Positions 47,244 through 54,815 of a stretch of 64,000 nucleotides of DNA are shown here, piece by piece (position 1 is the first letter of the stretch; each line of letters starts with the position of its first letter). Origin of the DNA: Psychrobacter immobilis (GTDB taxonomy: Bacteria > Pseudomonadota > Gammaproteobacteria > Pseudomonadales > Moraxellaceae); assembly GCF_904846175.1 (NCBI RefSeq), contig NZ_CAJGZM010000002.1, forward strand, positions 124,001 through 188,000. Direction: 5' to 3'. The notes under the pieces were generated by a model. That model was not told the origin of the DNA. It was given only the letters and a program-made list of their open reading frames with translations, and searched no databases. The position numbers were made by a program, and so were the translations under genes.

Positions 47244-47564
47244 ATGCATTGCGATATTTATAAGTTTCCCAAGCACGATGATATGTATGTTTACATCGCG
47301 CGTCCTGATTATCCTGACGATACCGACGAGATTAAAGACTGGCTTGGGGTATTACCAAAAGACTTCCGGGCAGGCTTAGGGCGTAGCAAATTTGTCATGC
47401 ATTTAGATTTGGTAACCACGCCAAAATTAGCGCGCGTTGATAAAGAAGAAGTATTGGCGAAATTACAATCGCAAGGGTATTTTGTACAAATGCCGCCACA
47501 AGATGTCATGCGTCGCCAAGCAGAGCTGCGCGCCCGTGAAGCCCAAGATAATATTTACGATTAG
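47244..47564 (+). CDS. ycgL: YcgL domain-containing protein
   Basis: A 106-residue cytoplasmic protein of the YcgL family. The start MHCDIYKFPKHDDMYVYIAR and the end of the domain LQSQGYFVQMPPQDV match the family pattern. The function is not established; structures show a small alpha/beta fold. An AGGTG site precedes the ATG. A short terminator (47579-47601) follows, so it is a single-gene unit. In many gammaproteobacteria it lies near minC or rnd-related genes; rnd is in this window but 8 kb away. Confidence 0.85.
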   Translation: MHCDIYKFPKHDDMYVYIARPDYPDDTDEIKDWLGVLPKDFRAGLGRSKFVMHLDLVTTPKLARVDKEEVLAKLQSQGYFVQMPPQDVMRRQAELRAREAQDNIYD

Positions 47565-47578
47565 TGCGCTGGTATCAC

Positions 47579-47601
47579 AAAAATAGCTCTGAGCTATTTT
47601 T
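47579..47601 (+). terminator. Terminator of ycgL
   Basis: A stem AAAAATAGC / GCTATTTTT with a TCTGA loop (arms extend to near-complete palindromy) ends in five T. It begins 14 bases after the ycgL stop. Confidence 0.75.
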
Positions 47602-47852
47602 AATGGTTTGCTAAAAAGTGGGGTTTTGAAACTATAGCGTTTTAAAATTGATAGGCTTAAAAGTCAGCGATAAAAAATCTACTAAAAATCTGCATGCATG
47701 CATTTTGGTAGAAAGTCGTGATAAACTAGCAGGCCATATACGTGACAAAATAGAATATATGGCAAGACAGACTTAGATACATTGGCTTAAAGACCTAGGC
47801 TTAAAAACAAAAAAGTGACGCACGATTTATCAACGCAGGTAACTAAACACGC

Positions 47853-48527
47853 ATGGACTGGTTAAAAGGTATTGTAAGCAGCTTACCGCTGGAAGCCATT
47901 AGTGATATTCTCGGTGAGATTACGATTTGGTGGGGGCAGTTGGTAAAAGACGTGCCAGCCGCAGACTTACCTATGTATGCGTATCTTGGCGGCGTCATTA
48001 TCGTTTTGATACTCTGGGTATTGGTTGCTCGCGTTTTGCCGCGCCCACTTGGCGGTATGAGCTGGATGATATTATTTGCCGTTTTGCTTGCCCCAGGCAC
48101 GGCGCTTGGTGATCCCAGCGTGATTGCACCGGCCAGTATCAGTGTTGTCTACGCTATTATGATGAAAGATACGGCTGGCGCGATTGCTAATATGTTGCCG
48201 ATACTCGTTGTATTGGTCGTGGGCTTGTTTGTTGGCTTTGTTTGGCAACTGATTCGCGGCGCGTTCGAGTCAAGTTTAGATAAAGCACGCAGCCGTACCG
48301 CAGAAGATACGCAAGCGACTATGCAGCTAACTACAGGTAACTATTTGGTAGACGATGCTGGTTTAGTCGAGTCGTATGATTTAGCAAAGCCATCTGATCA
48401 TTCATCATTGATGTCTAAACCTGAAATGGCTAAGACTGAAATAAGTAAGACAGAAGCTGAAGTCCGTTTAGCAAAAGGCGATAAGCTATCGAAACAAGCT
48501 GAGAATGATAAATCTGACCAGCTTTAG
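47853..48527 (+). CDS. Inner-membrane protein of unknown function
   Basis: The 224-residue protein has three or four hydrophobic segments (about 42-62, 69-86, 92-106, 112-134) and a cytoplasmic-looking, charged C-terminal tail (about 140-224) rich in Lys, Glu and Ser with repeats of KTE-type residues. There is no recognised domain. It lies 200 bases upstream of the MoxR/VWA pair on the same strand, but a terminator (48558-48581) separates them. A link to that pair is possible but unproven. The ATG at 47853 has no strong ribosome-binding site. Confidence 0.65.
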   Translation: MDWLKGIVSSLPLEAISDILGEITIWWGQLVKDVPAADLPMYAYLGGVIIVLILWVLVARVLPRPLGGMSWMILFAVLLAPGTALGDPSVIAPASISVVYAIMMKDTAGAIANMLPILVVLVVGLFVGFVWQLIRGAFESSLDKARSRTAEDTQATMQLTTGNYLVDDAGLVESYDLAKPSDHSSLMSKPEMAKTEISKTEAEVRLAKGDKLSKQAENDKSDQL

Positions 48528-48557
48528 AATAATATTAGATTTGATTGACTAAGATAG

Positions 48558-48581
48558 AAGACACCCTGCGTGTCTTTTTTT
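48558..48581 (+). terminator. Terminator after the membrane protein gene
   Basis: A 7-bp stem AAGACAC / GTGTCTT with a CCTGC loop is followed by a T-run (to 48581). It lies 31 bases past the stop at 48527. Confidence 0.8.
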
Positions 48582-48727
48582 ATGCCAAGCCGTTTTTATT
48601 TGTTAGCAACTGCGAACGCATGAGTATTTTGGCAATCAAGGTAGCTGTGCTAGTCTAATTCATTGTTTATCACACATCAAATACCTCTTAATTCTTTTAA
48701 TTTATAACAATAACTGAGACTTAATTT

Positions 48728-49594
48728 ATGACAAACACGACGGATAAAACCAAGAAAAGCTTTACTGGCACGCAAAGCTATATCGCCACCGATGATTTAC
48801 AACTGGCAGTCAACGCGGCGATGACGCTACAAAAGCCGCTACTTATCAAAGGTGAGCCTGGTACCGGTAAAACCTTACTGGCTGAAGAAGTTGCTGAAAG
48901 TCTGGGTATGCCGCTGATTACGTGGCACATTAAATCAACCACCAAGGCTGAGCAAGGCCTGTACGAATACGATGCGGTATCGCGCTTAAGAGACTCTCAA
49001 TTGGGCGATGATAAGGTGTATGAGATTGGCAACTATATTAAGCCCGGTAAGCTGTGGGAGGCATTTACTAGCAGCGAGCGCAGTGTGTTATTGATTGATG
49101 AGATTGATAAAGCTGATATCGAGTTCCCGAATGACTTGCTACATGAGCTCGATAAGATGTCATTTTACGTCTATGAGACGGGTGAGACCATCACCGCCGA
49201 GCAGCGTCCAGTGGTAATTATCACTTCAAACAATGAAAAAGAGCTCCCAGATGCCTTCTTGCGTCGGTGCTTCTTTCATTATATCGACTTCCCAGAAGAA
49301 GAAACCATGCGTCAAATCATCGACGTACATTTCCCCAATATCCAAGAAAAGCTGGTTAATGATGCATTGGATATCTTTTATAAATTACGCAATATTCAGG
49401 GACTTAAAAAACCACCATCAACGTCAGAATTGGTTGATTGGTTGACATTGTTATTGGCAGATGACATGGCACAAGCAGAGTTAGAAGAAAACTTGCGCGG
49501 CGAAAAGTCTATCCCACCATTATATGGCGCGCTGCTTAAAAATGAAGCCGATGTGAGCTTGCTGCAGCGCTTTGCTAACATGATGCGTCGTTAA
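48728..49594 (+). CDS. MoxR-type AAA+ ATPase
   Basis: The 288-residue ATPase has Walker A GEPGTGKT at 42-49, Walker B LLIDEIDKAD at 121-130, a sensor region IITSNNEKELPDAFLRRC and the MoxR-like C-terminal lid. MoxR proteins act as chaperones that assemble or activate partner complexes together with von Willebrand A domain proteins. The gene immediately downstream (start at 49689) is such a VWA partner, 94 bases away. No metal enzyme cluster is near, so the client is unknown. Confidence 0.9.
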   Translation: MTNTTDKTKKSFTGTQSYIATDDLQLAVNAAMTLQKPLLIKGEPGTGKTLLAEEVAESLGMPLITWHIKSTTKAEQGLYEYDAVSRLRDSQLGDDKVYEIGNYIKPGKLWEAFTSSERSVLLIDEIDKADIEFPNDLLHELDKMSFYVYETGETITAEQRPVVIITSNNEKELPDAFLRRCFFHYIDFPEEETMRQIIDVHFPNIQEKLVNDALDIFYKLRNIQGLKKPPSTSELVDWLTLLLADDMAQAELEENLRGEKSIPPLYGALLKNEADVSLLQRFANMMRR

Positions 49595-49688
49595 GTCACA
49601 GACCATTTATCATGATTAAAGCTTATGATTGAAGTTAATGAAACGGCTTCACTCGTCACCATATCAGCCAATAAGTGATACGACTCTT

Positions 49689-50912
49689 ATGTTTATCAAA
49701 TTGTTCTATACCTTACGTACTTACGGTGTGCCGGTCAGTACGCGCGAGCTACTTGACTTAAATGCTGCGTTAGATCAAGGGCTGATGATGCAGCCACATC
49801 CTGAAAATTCAGCGCTGTCTACCTTTGCCAGCCGCGAAGATATGTATCGGCTGATTCGGCTTTGTATGGTCAAAGACGAGCGCCATTTTGATAAGTTTGA
49901 TCGCGCCATGTCTGACTATTTTGAGGGTGTTGATAGTCTTGATATGGATGAGCTGATGGCAAAGCTAACTGACGTCCCTAAAGAGTGGCTAGATTTAAAG
50001 CTCGACCCAAAAGATCTAACCGAAGAGCAGCGCCGCTTGCTAAAAAAATACGGCTCATTAGAGGAGCTTATGAAAGCGCTTGAAGAGCGTCTTAAAGAGC
50101 AAAAAGAGCGTCATCAAGGTGGTAGTAAATGGGTCGGCACTGGCGGTACGTCACCGTTTGGTGCCTATGGCGACCATCCAGAAGGGGTGCGCGTCGGCGG
50201 TGAGTCGCGTAAGCGCAGCGCTGCTAAAGTGTGGGAGCAGCGAAAATATCGCAACCTCGATGATGACAGTCAGCTTGGTACGCGCCAAATTCAAATGGCG
50301 CTACGGAACTTGCGCCAGTTTGCGCGTACAGGTAGCGCCGATGAGCTAGATATTCATGAGACTATTAAGCGCACGGCGAAAAAAGGCGTACTCGATATTC
50401 ATATGCAAGCTGAGCGCCGCAACCGCGTCAAAGTGCTAATGCTATTTGATGTTGGGGGCAGTATGGATATCCATGTGGAAGCTTTAGAAAAACTGTTTTC
50501 TGCCGCTAGAAATGAATTTAAAACCTTAGAGTTTTTTTATTTTCATAACTGCTTATATGATTATGTCTGGAAGGATAATAATCGTCGCCATAGTGCTCCG
50601 ATGCCAACGTACGAGCTGCTCAATAAGTACGGCCGTGAATATCGCGTGATATTCGTTGGTGATGCGTCGATGTCGCCCTATGAGCTGATGACGGTCGGCG
50701 GTAGTGTTGAGTATATGAATAATGAGGCGGGTATCGTTTGGCTTAAGCGAGTGCTTGCGCATTTTGATAAAGTCGCTTGGCTCAATCCTGAAAATCCTAC
50801 TTATTGGCAATATACGCAAACCATCGTTGAGATTAAAAAACTCTTCGACAATAAAATGTATCCGATGACCTTGCATGGGGTGGAAGAGATGACCAATTAT
50901 CTGGCGCGCTAA
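49689..50912 (+). CDS. VWA domain protein, CoxE-like partner of MoxR
   Basis: Counting from the ATG at 49689, the product is 407 residues. The frame opens at a TTG at 49629, but MFIKLFYTLRTYGVPVSTREL matches the usual start of this family. The C-terminal VWA domain carries the metal-binding stretch D254-V-G-G-S258-M-D, where the common DxSxS motif has glycine at the middle position; this variant is usual in the family. It is followed by FKTLEFFYFHNCLYDYVWKD. An N-terminal helical region and a Lys/Glu-rich segment (about 90-145) precede it. The upstream MoxR gene makes an operon likely. Its client protein is unknown. Confidence 0.87.
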   Translation: MFIKLFYTLRTYGVPVSTRELLDLNAALDQGLMMQPHPENSALSTFASREDMYRLIRLCMVKDERHFDKFDRAMSDYFEGVDSLDMDELMAKLTDVPKEWLDLKLDPKDLTEEQRRLLKKYGSLEELMKALEERLKEQKERHQGGSKWVGTGGTSPFGAYGDHPEGVRVGGESRKRSAAKVWEQRKYRNLDDDSQLGTRQIQMALRNLRQFARTGSADELDIHETIKRTAKKGVLDIHMQAERRNRVKVLMLFDVGGSMDIHVEALEKLFSAARNEFKTLEFFYFHNCLYDYVWKDNNRRHSAPMPTYELLNKYGREYRVIFVGDASMSPYELMTVGGSVEYMNNEAGIVWLKRVLAHFDKVAWLNPENPTYWQYTQTIVEIKKLFDNKMYPMTLHGVEEMTNYLAR

Positions 50913-50960
50913 TTGATAATTGTAAGAATCATTTGCTTTATTTATTATTGAAACACTCAT

Positions 50961-50998
50961 AAAAATAGCCGTTATAAAATATAGCGGCTATTTTTTTT
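50961..50998. terminator. Bidirectional terminator after the VWA gene
   Basis: The stem AAAAATAGCCG / CGGCTATTTTT (50961-50971 with 50985-50995) is followed by a long T-run on the plus strand. It also lies downstream of the minus-strand gene ending at 51032. Confidence 0.85.
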
Positions 50999-51031
50999 AT
51001 TTCTATTTTTTTTGTTATTACTCTTTCTTTT

Positions 51032-51874
51032 CTAATTCTTTGTTTCTGTCAGCCCAATCATCACGCCCATCTCTTTTTTATCATACTTATCGATAGTCGG
51101 TGCATAGAGTGCCGAAGCAATACCACCATCTAAAAATAATGCATTTGGACAGTTTAATTCATCTTTAAACAGCGCAGCAAATTGATAAAAGCTCACCGGC
51201 GCTTCACTATTAACAAATTGTATACTACCGTCACTGCAAGCACCGGCACCATTACGCAGCTTAAGCGAGGTACTGTCAGGATTGAACTGTGGGTGAATCT
51301 CATTATTAATCACCAACATAGGACCTGATTGCGTCGCATACCAAGGTTGTGCGCTGCCACTTTTGAGCTGCTCATTTAAAGCGTTGCTTTCAGTAATTTG
51401 CACCTTGCCAGACTTATCCCACCACATCACGCCATTGGGCAATAGATGAAAGTTACCGCCGCCTTCGTTAAGGTTTAGCGCGCGCAGCTCTTTACCTTCG
51501 ATAACGGTATAGCCAATCGGGGCATAATTTTCATTATACATGCCAGCATTCATGGCAAAATTCAGCGTTTGATTACAGGGCAGTGATGCTAATAAATTAT
51601 CGAAAGTTAGTAGTGGCTGGTTGTTATTAGCACTGCTATCCGCTTGCTGCCAAAACAGCTGCAATGAATAGCGTGGGTCTGATAACGCCTGCACTTCGAT
51701 ACGACAAACGCTATAAGCAAAGGGCACGTTTTGCGACTGACATGACCAGTTCTCGCTATCATTGCTTATCGCGTCATTGTTTACATCGTCTATTGGTTGA
51801 CAGGCGCTGATGCTTAATGCAACGAGCGCTGCCGTCAACAGTGAGTAAGATAACGTAAAAATAGAACTTGGCAT
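51032..51874 (-). CDS. Phosphodiester glycosidase family lipoprotein (NAGPA/DUF2233)
   Basis: The 280-residue protein has a lipoprotein signal peptide with a lipobox ending in SISAC (C25). The mature domain shows the DUF2233 pattern: FAMNAGMYNENYAPIG, TQSGPMLV and LFLDGGIASALY. The last motif carries the conserved Asp-Gly-Gly. Family members cleave or bind phosphodiester-linked sugars at the cell envelope; the substrate is unknown. It starts 58 bases after the stop of the GltB-like gene, on the same strand, so the two could be cotranscribed. Confidence 0.85.
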   Translation of the reverse strand: MPSSIFTLSYSLLTAALVALSISACQPIDDVNNDAISNDSENWSCQSQNVPFAYSVCRIEVQALSDPRYSLQLFWQQADSSANNNQPLLTFDNLLASLPCNQTLNFAMNAGMYNENYAPIGYTVIEGKELRALNLNEGGGNFHLLPNGVMWWDKSGKVQITESNALNEQLKSGSAQPWYATQSGPMLVINNEIHPQFNPDSTSLKLRNGAGACSDGSIQFVNSEAPVSFYQFAALFKDELNCPNALFLDGGIASALYAPTIDKYDKKEMGVMIGLTETKN

Positions 51875-51932
51875 CGATGACTTATCTTTATGGTAGGGAT
51901 AAAGTTTATCTGTCTTAAGGATTTAATGACCT

Positions 51933-53747
51933 TTAATCATCTAGTGATGGAATTTCACGAAAAGTATTATTGACGTTACCAATTAATAAACCACCATCGA
52001 TAAGATCTACCGAATCATCTGGGTGCAAGTTTGTAGGGGCACTGGTTTCTTTACCTCGATCACGCGAGTCTTTGTTATAAGCAATCAGCGCATCATTATT
52101 GGCGAGGAAGCTGTCAGGATTTGCCATGACCCACATTTGGTTAAAGACGTCAGCACGGGCATTTTGTTCAAGCAGTGCGCCTTGGTCGGCAAAGTAAAAG
52201 AACTTCGATAATAGCTTGATTTGGCCATCGTCTAAACGGCGCGCAATATGATACGGCTGCAACTGGCTTGGATGCTGAAGACCAACCGCGCCCACGATAC
52301 TGGCAAGTGATTTAAGGGTGTTTTTATGGAAGCTTGCCACGCGCTCAGCTTTACTCGGCACATCGAGCGCTTTTTGACGATACGGATCTTGGGTTGCAAC
52401 CCCAGTTGGGCAGGTATTAGTATGACATGAGCGCGATTGAATACAACCAACGGCAAACATAAAGCCGCGCGCTGAGTTACACCAATCAGCGCCCAGCGCA
52501 ATCATACGTGCAATATCAAAGCCTGAAACGATTTTACCACTGACGCCAATTTTAATCTTGTCGCGGATACCAGCGCCGACCAAGGTATTATGAACTAACA
52601 TAAACCCTTCGACCATAGGCATACCAACGTTGTCCATAAATTCCACGGGCGCTGCGCCTGTACCGCCTTCTGCGCCATCGATCACGATAAAGTCAGGATA
52701 GTTATCCGTCTCTATCATGGCCTTTACGATTGCCATAAACTGCCACGGTTGACCGACACATAACTTAAAGCCGACGGGCTTGCCACCTGATAAATCACGC
52801 AGCTGCTGCCAAAAAGCAACCAACTCGCGTGGTGTATTAAATGCGCTGTGCGACGAGGGCGAGACGCAATCTTGTCCGAGCGGCACTTCACGCGTTTCAG
52901 CGATTTCAGGGGTAATTTTTTCGGCGGGCAAGACGCCGCCTTGACCTGGCTTTGCGCCTTGTGAGAGTTTAATCTCAATCATTTTTACTTGTGGGTCGAC
53001 CGCTTTTTCGGCAAAGGATTGTGCATCGAAATTACCATTTGCATCACGGCAACCAAAATAACCCGTACCCAGCTCCCAAATCAAATCGCCACCGAACTTA
53101 CGATGATAAGGGCTAATCGCGCCTTCGCCAGTATCATGAGTAAAACCGCCCATTTTTGCGCCTTGATTGAGCGCCATAATGGCATTGGCTGATAAACTAC
53201 CAAAACTCATCGCTGAGATATTAAATACTGACATATCATGCGGCTGCTGACAACGCTCACCGCCGACGATAATACGAAAGTCTTTATTTTCTAAAGGTTG
53301 ACTGACGGCTGATTGTAAAAACCATTCTTTACCGTGCGCATATAAATTATCAAGCGTACCAAAAGCATTGGTATCACTGACATTTTTGGCCCGTTGATAA
53401 ACCAGCGCGCGCTGCTGGCGTGAAAAGGGAACTTGTTCTTTGTCATTTTCTAATAGATATTGACGAATCTCAGGACGGAAGTCTTCAAGCACATAGCGAA
53501 TATGACCAGCAACCGGATAGTTTCTTAAGATGGCATGCTTTGATTGTATGACATCATAAATTCCCAAACATACACCCAGCCCGCCAAGAATGATCAGCCA
53601 CCAATTCATCAATAACAGCCCTGCTATAAACAACAAGGCAGCGGCGGCAAAAGTACTATAGCGCAACATGACGCCCACTAAATAAGGAGAGTCATGTTTG
53701 GGTTTTGGATTTAGATTGGTACGAGATTGGGGCATAACGATACTCAA
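51933..53747 (-). CDS. FMN-binding glutamate synthase family protein (GltB2-like)
   Basis: The 604-residue protein has a hydrophobic segment near residues 28-62 (two helices), absent from true GltB, then a glutamate-synthase-type FMN domain. It contains ISAMSFGSLSANAI, GAKPGQGGVLP, IDGAEGGTGAAP and the cysteine-rich CHTNTCPTGVATQDP. It lacks the N-terminal glutaminase and the C-terminal GXGXG domain of the 1500-residue GltB, so it is not a full glutamate synthase. Its physiological reaction is unsettled. Membrane association is predicted. The first ATG has no strong ribosome-binding site. Confidence 0.88.
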   Translation of the reverse strand: MSIVMPQSRTNLNPKPKHDSPYLVGVMLRYSTFAAAALLFIAGLLLMNWWLIILGGLGVCLGIYDVIQSKHAILRNYPVAGHIRYVLEDFRPEIRQYLLENDKEQVPFSRQQRALVYQRAKNVSDTNAFGTLDNLYAHGKEWFLQSAVSQPLENKDFRIIVGGERCQQPHDMSVFNISAMSFGSLSANAIMALNQGAKMGGFTHDTGEGAISPYHRKFGGDLIWELGTGYFGCRDANGNFDAQSFAEKAVDPQVKMIEIKLSQGAKPGQGGVLPAEKITPEIAETREVPLGQDCVSPSSHSAFNTPRELVAFWQQLRDLSGGKPVGFKLCVGQPWQFMAIVKAMIETDNYPDFIVIDGAEGGTGAAPVEFMDNVGMPMVEGFMLVHNTLVGAGIRDKIKIGVSGKIVSGFDIARMIALGADWCNSARGFMFAVGCIQSRSCHTNTCPTGVATQDPYRQKALDVPSKAERVASFHKNTLKSLASIVGAVGLQHPSQLQPYHIARRLDDGQIKLLSKFFYFADQGALLEQNARADVFNQMWVMANPDSFLANNDALIAYNKDSRDRGKETSAPTNLHPDDSVDLIDGGLLIGNVNNTFREIPSLDD

Positions 53748-54140
53748 CAGTGATACGTAAATAATAAAAACGCGACGGTAAGAAAATAAACCATCAATAA
53801 CAAAATAACCATGTCATAAACATGGTTATTGAGTGTGGTTTAAATGCTTAAATTTATCGCGTACATCATACACATATGATATCACTGCGACGGTTTAATT
53901 GGGTAACAGAGTGCTAATTTTGCTCTCAGAATGACAGTTTTCAGACGTAAACTGCTTTGATTAATTGTCTTAAATGATTTTCTACTGACGGTTTGGCGTA
54001 GAAGATAAGGAAATGGCATTCAGTGGCACTAGCAAAAAGGTGCAAAGTATTAAAACTAAGATTGAAACCGACTGTCAGTGTCTGGTAGTAAGGTCTAAAT
54101 GGTGCCTTGTGAGCGGTGACGGGTGCAGGGCATGAGTAGT
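53748..54140. other. Long intergenic stretch of about 560 bases up to the DIP1984 gene
   Basis: The region has no credible open frame. Its right half (54060-54260) is richer in G+C than typical intergenic DNA here and carries repeated TCTGACACT/GACACTAC-type words. A weak hairpin (AATAACCATG / CATGGTTATT) lies at 53804-53830. I cannot match it to tmRNA, 6S, SRP or RNase P RNA. A small RNA or an eroded element is possible. Confidence 0.4.
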
Positions 54141-54164
54141 AAAAAAAGCGTCTGCCCGCAACGC
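54141..54164 (-). terminator. Terminator downstream of the DIP1984-family gene
   Basis: The stem GCGT-TGC / GCA-ACGC (54148-54164, one bulge) is followed on the minus strand by seven T (54141-54147). It lies about 140 bases past the DIP1984 gene stop. Confidence 0.65.
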
Positions 54165-54305
54165 GTGACGGACACTACAGTATATTTTCAACCCCCTGTT
54201 GTGTAGGTTTGGGGTCTGACACTCGCCCAGTCGGTTCCAAAGAGGCAGTCCATGCGCTTATATAAAGCACATAGAAAATTCTAAAACTAACAGTTCAAAA
54301 GTTAG

Positions 54306-54764
54306 TTATTCAACAAGGTCAATTTGCCAGTTATTGGCTTGAATGACAATATTAATCTTGCGTAGCTTCATCGCGATGTCATCGGCTTGCTTTTGTAAGC
54401 CTGCGACTGAGATCATAATATTCCATTTAATCTCGCGAGGGCTATAACGGTCAGCCTCGCTGCCCGTGGCTTCAATGGTCTCAATCAATAATTTATGACG
54501 CATCTCTAATGTATCACGCTCGACCAATAACGTCAGCATCGACTGACCTTTATCCGTCATTGCAATGGCATTGGTACGATGAATACGTTCAATGAGAATG
54601 GATAATTCGGTAATGATTTGGCTGGCTTCAATCATCAGCGCGTTTGGGTCTTCGTTTGGCGTATCGCCTTCTTGGACTTTGACGTTGCTACGAATACGCC
54701 CTTTAATTTGGGCAAGCTTCTTTTGCATATCGCTACGGATGAGTAGGGTTTCGGCGAGTTTCAT
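54306..54764 (-). CDS. DIP1984 family protein
   Basis: The 152-residue helical protein begins MKLAETLLIRSDMQKKLAQI, the usual family start, and continues with VQEGDTPNEDPNALM and TDKGQSMLTLLVERDTL. Its helices probably form coiled coils. The start at 54764 is preferred over the upstream ATG at 54782 because it matches the family and has GAGAG upstream. The function is unknown. It lies 51 bases downstream of the HEPN gene on the same strand. Its base composition is close to the surrounding chromosome (28 of 60 G+C at 54361-54420), unlike the HEPN gene. The 3' terminator is at 54141-54164. Confidence 0.85.
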   Translation of the reverse strand: MKLAETLLIRSDMQKKLAQIKGRIRSNVKVQEGDTPNEDPNALMIEASQIITELSILIERIHRTNAIAMTDKGQSMLTLLVERDTLEMRHKLLIETIEATGSEADRYSPREIKWNIMISVAGLQKQADDIAMKLRKINIVIQANNWQIDLVE

Positions 54765-54815
54765 AAATTTCTCTCTCTGCATAGTTCTATGTTGAAATAA
54801 ATTTCTAGAGTCCTT

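Noticed and set aside
54100..54300. Known structured RNAs (tmRNA, 6S, SRP, RNase P)
   Set aside because: No signature sequence of these RNAs could be matched on either strand.
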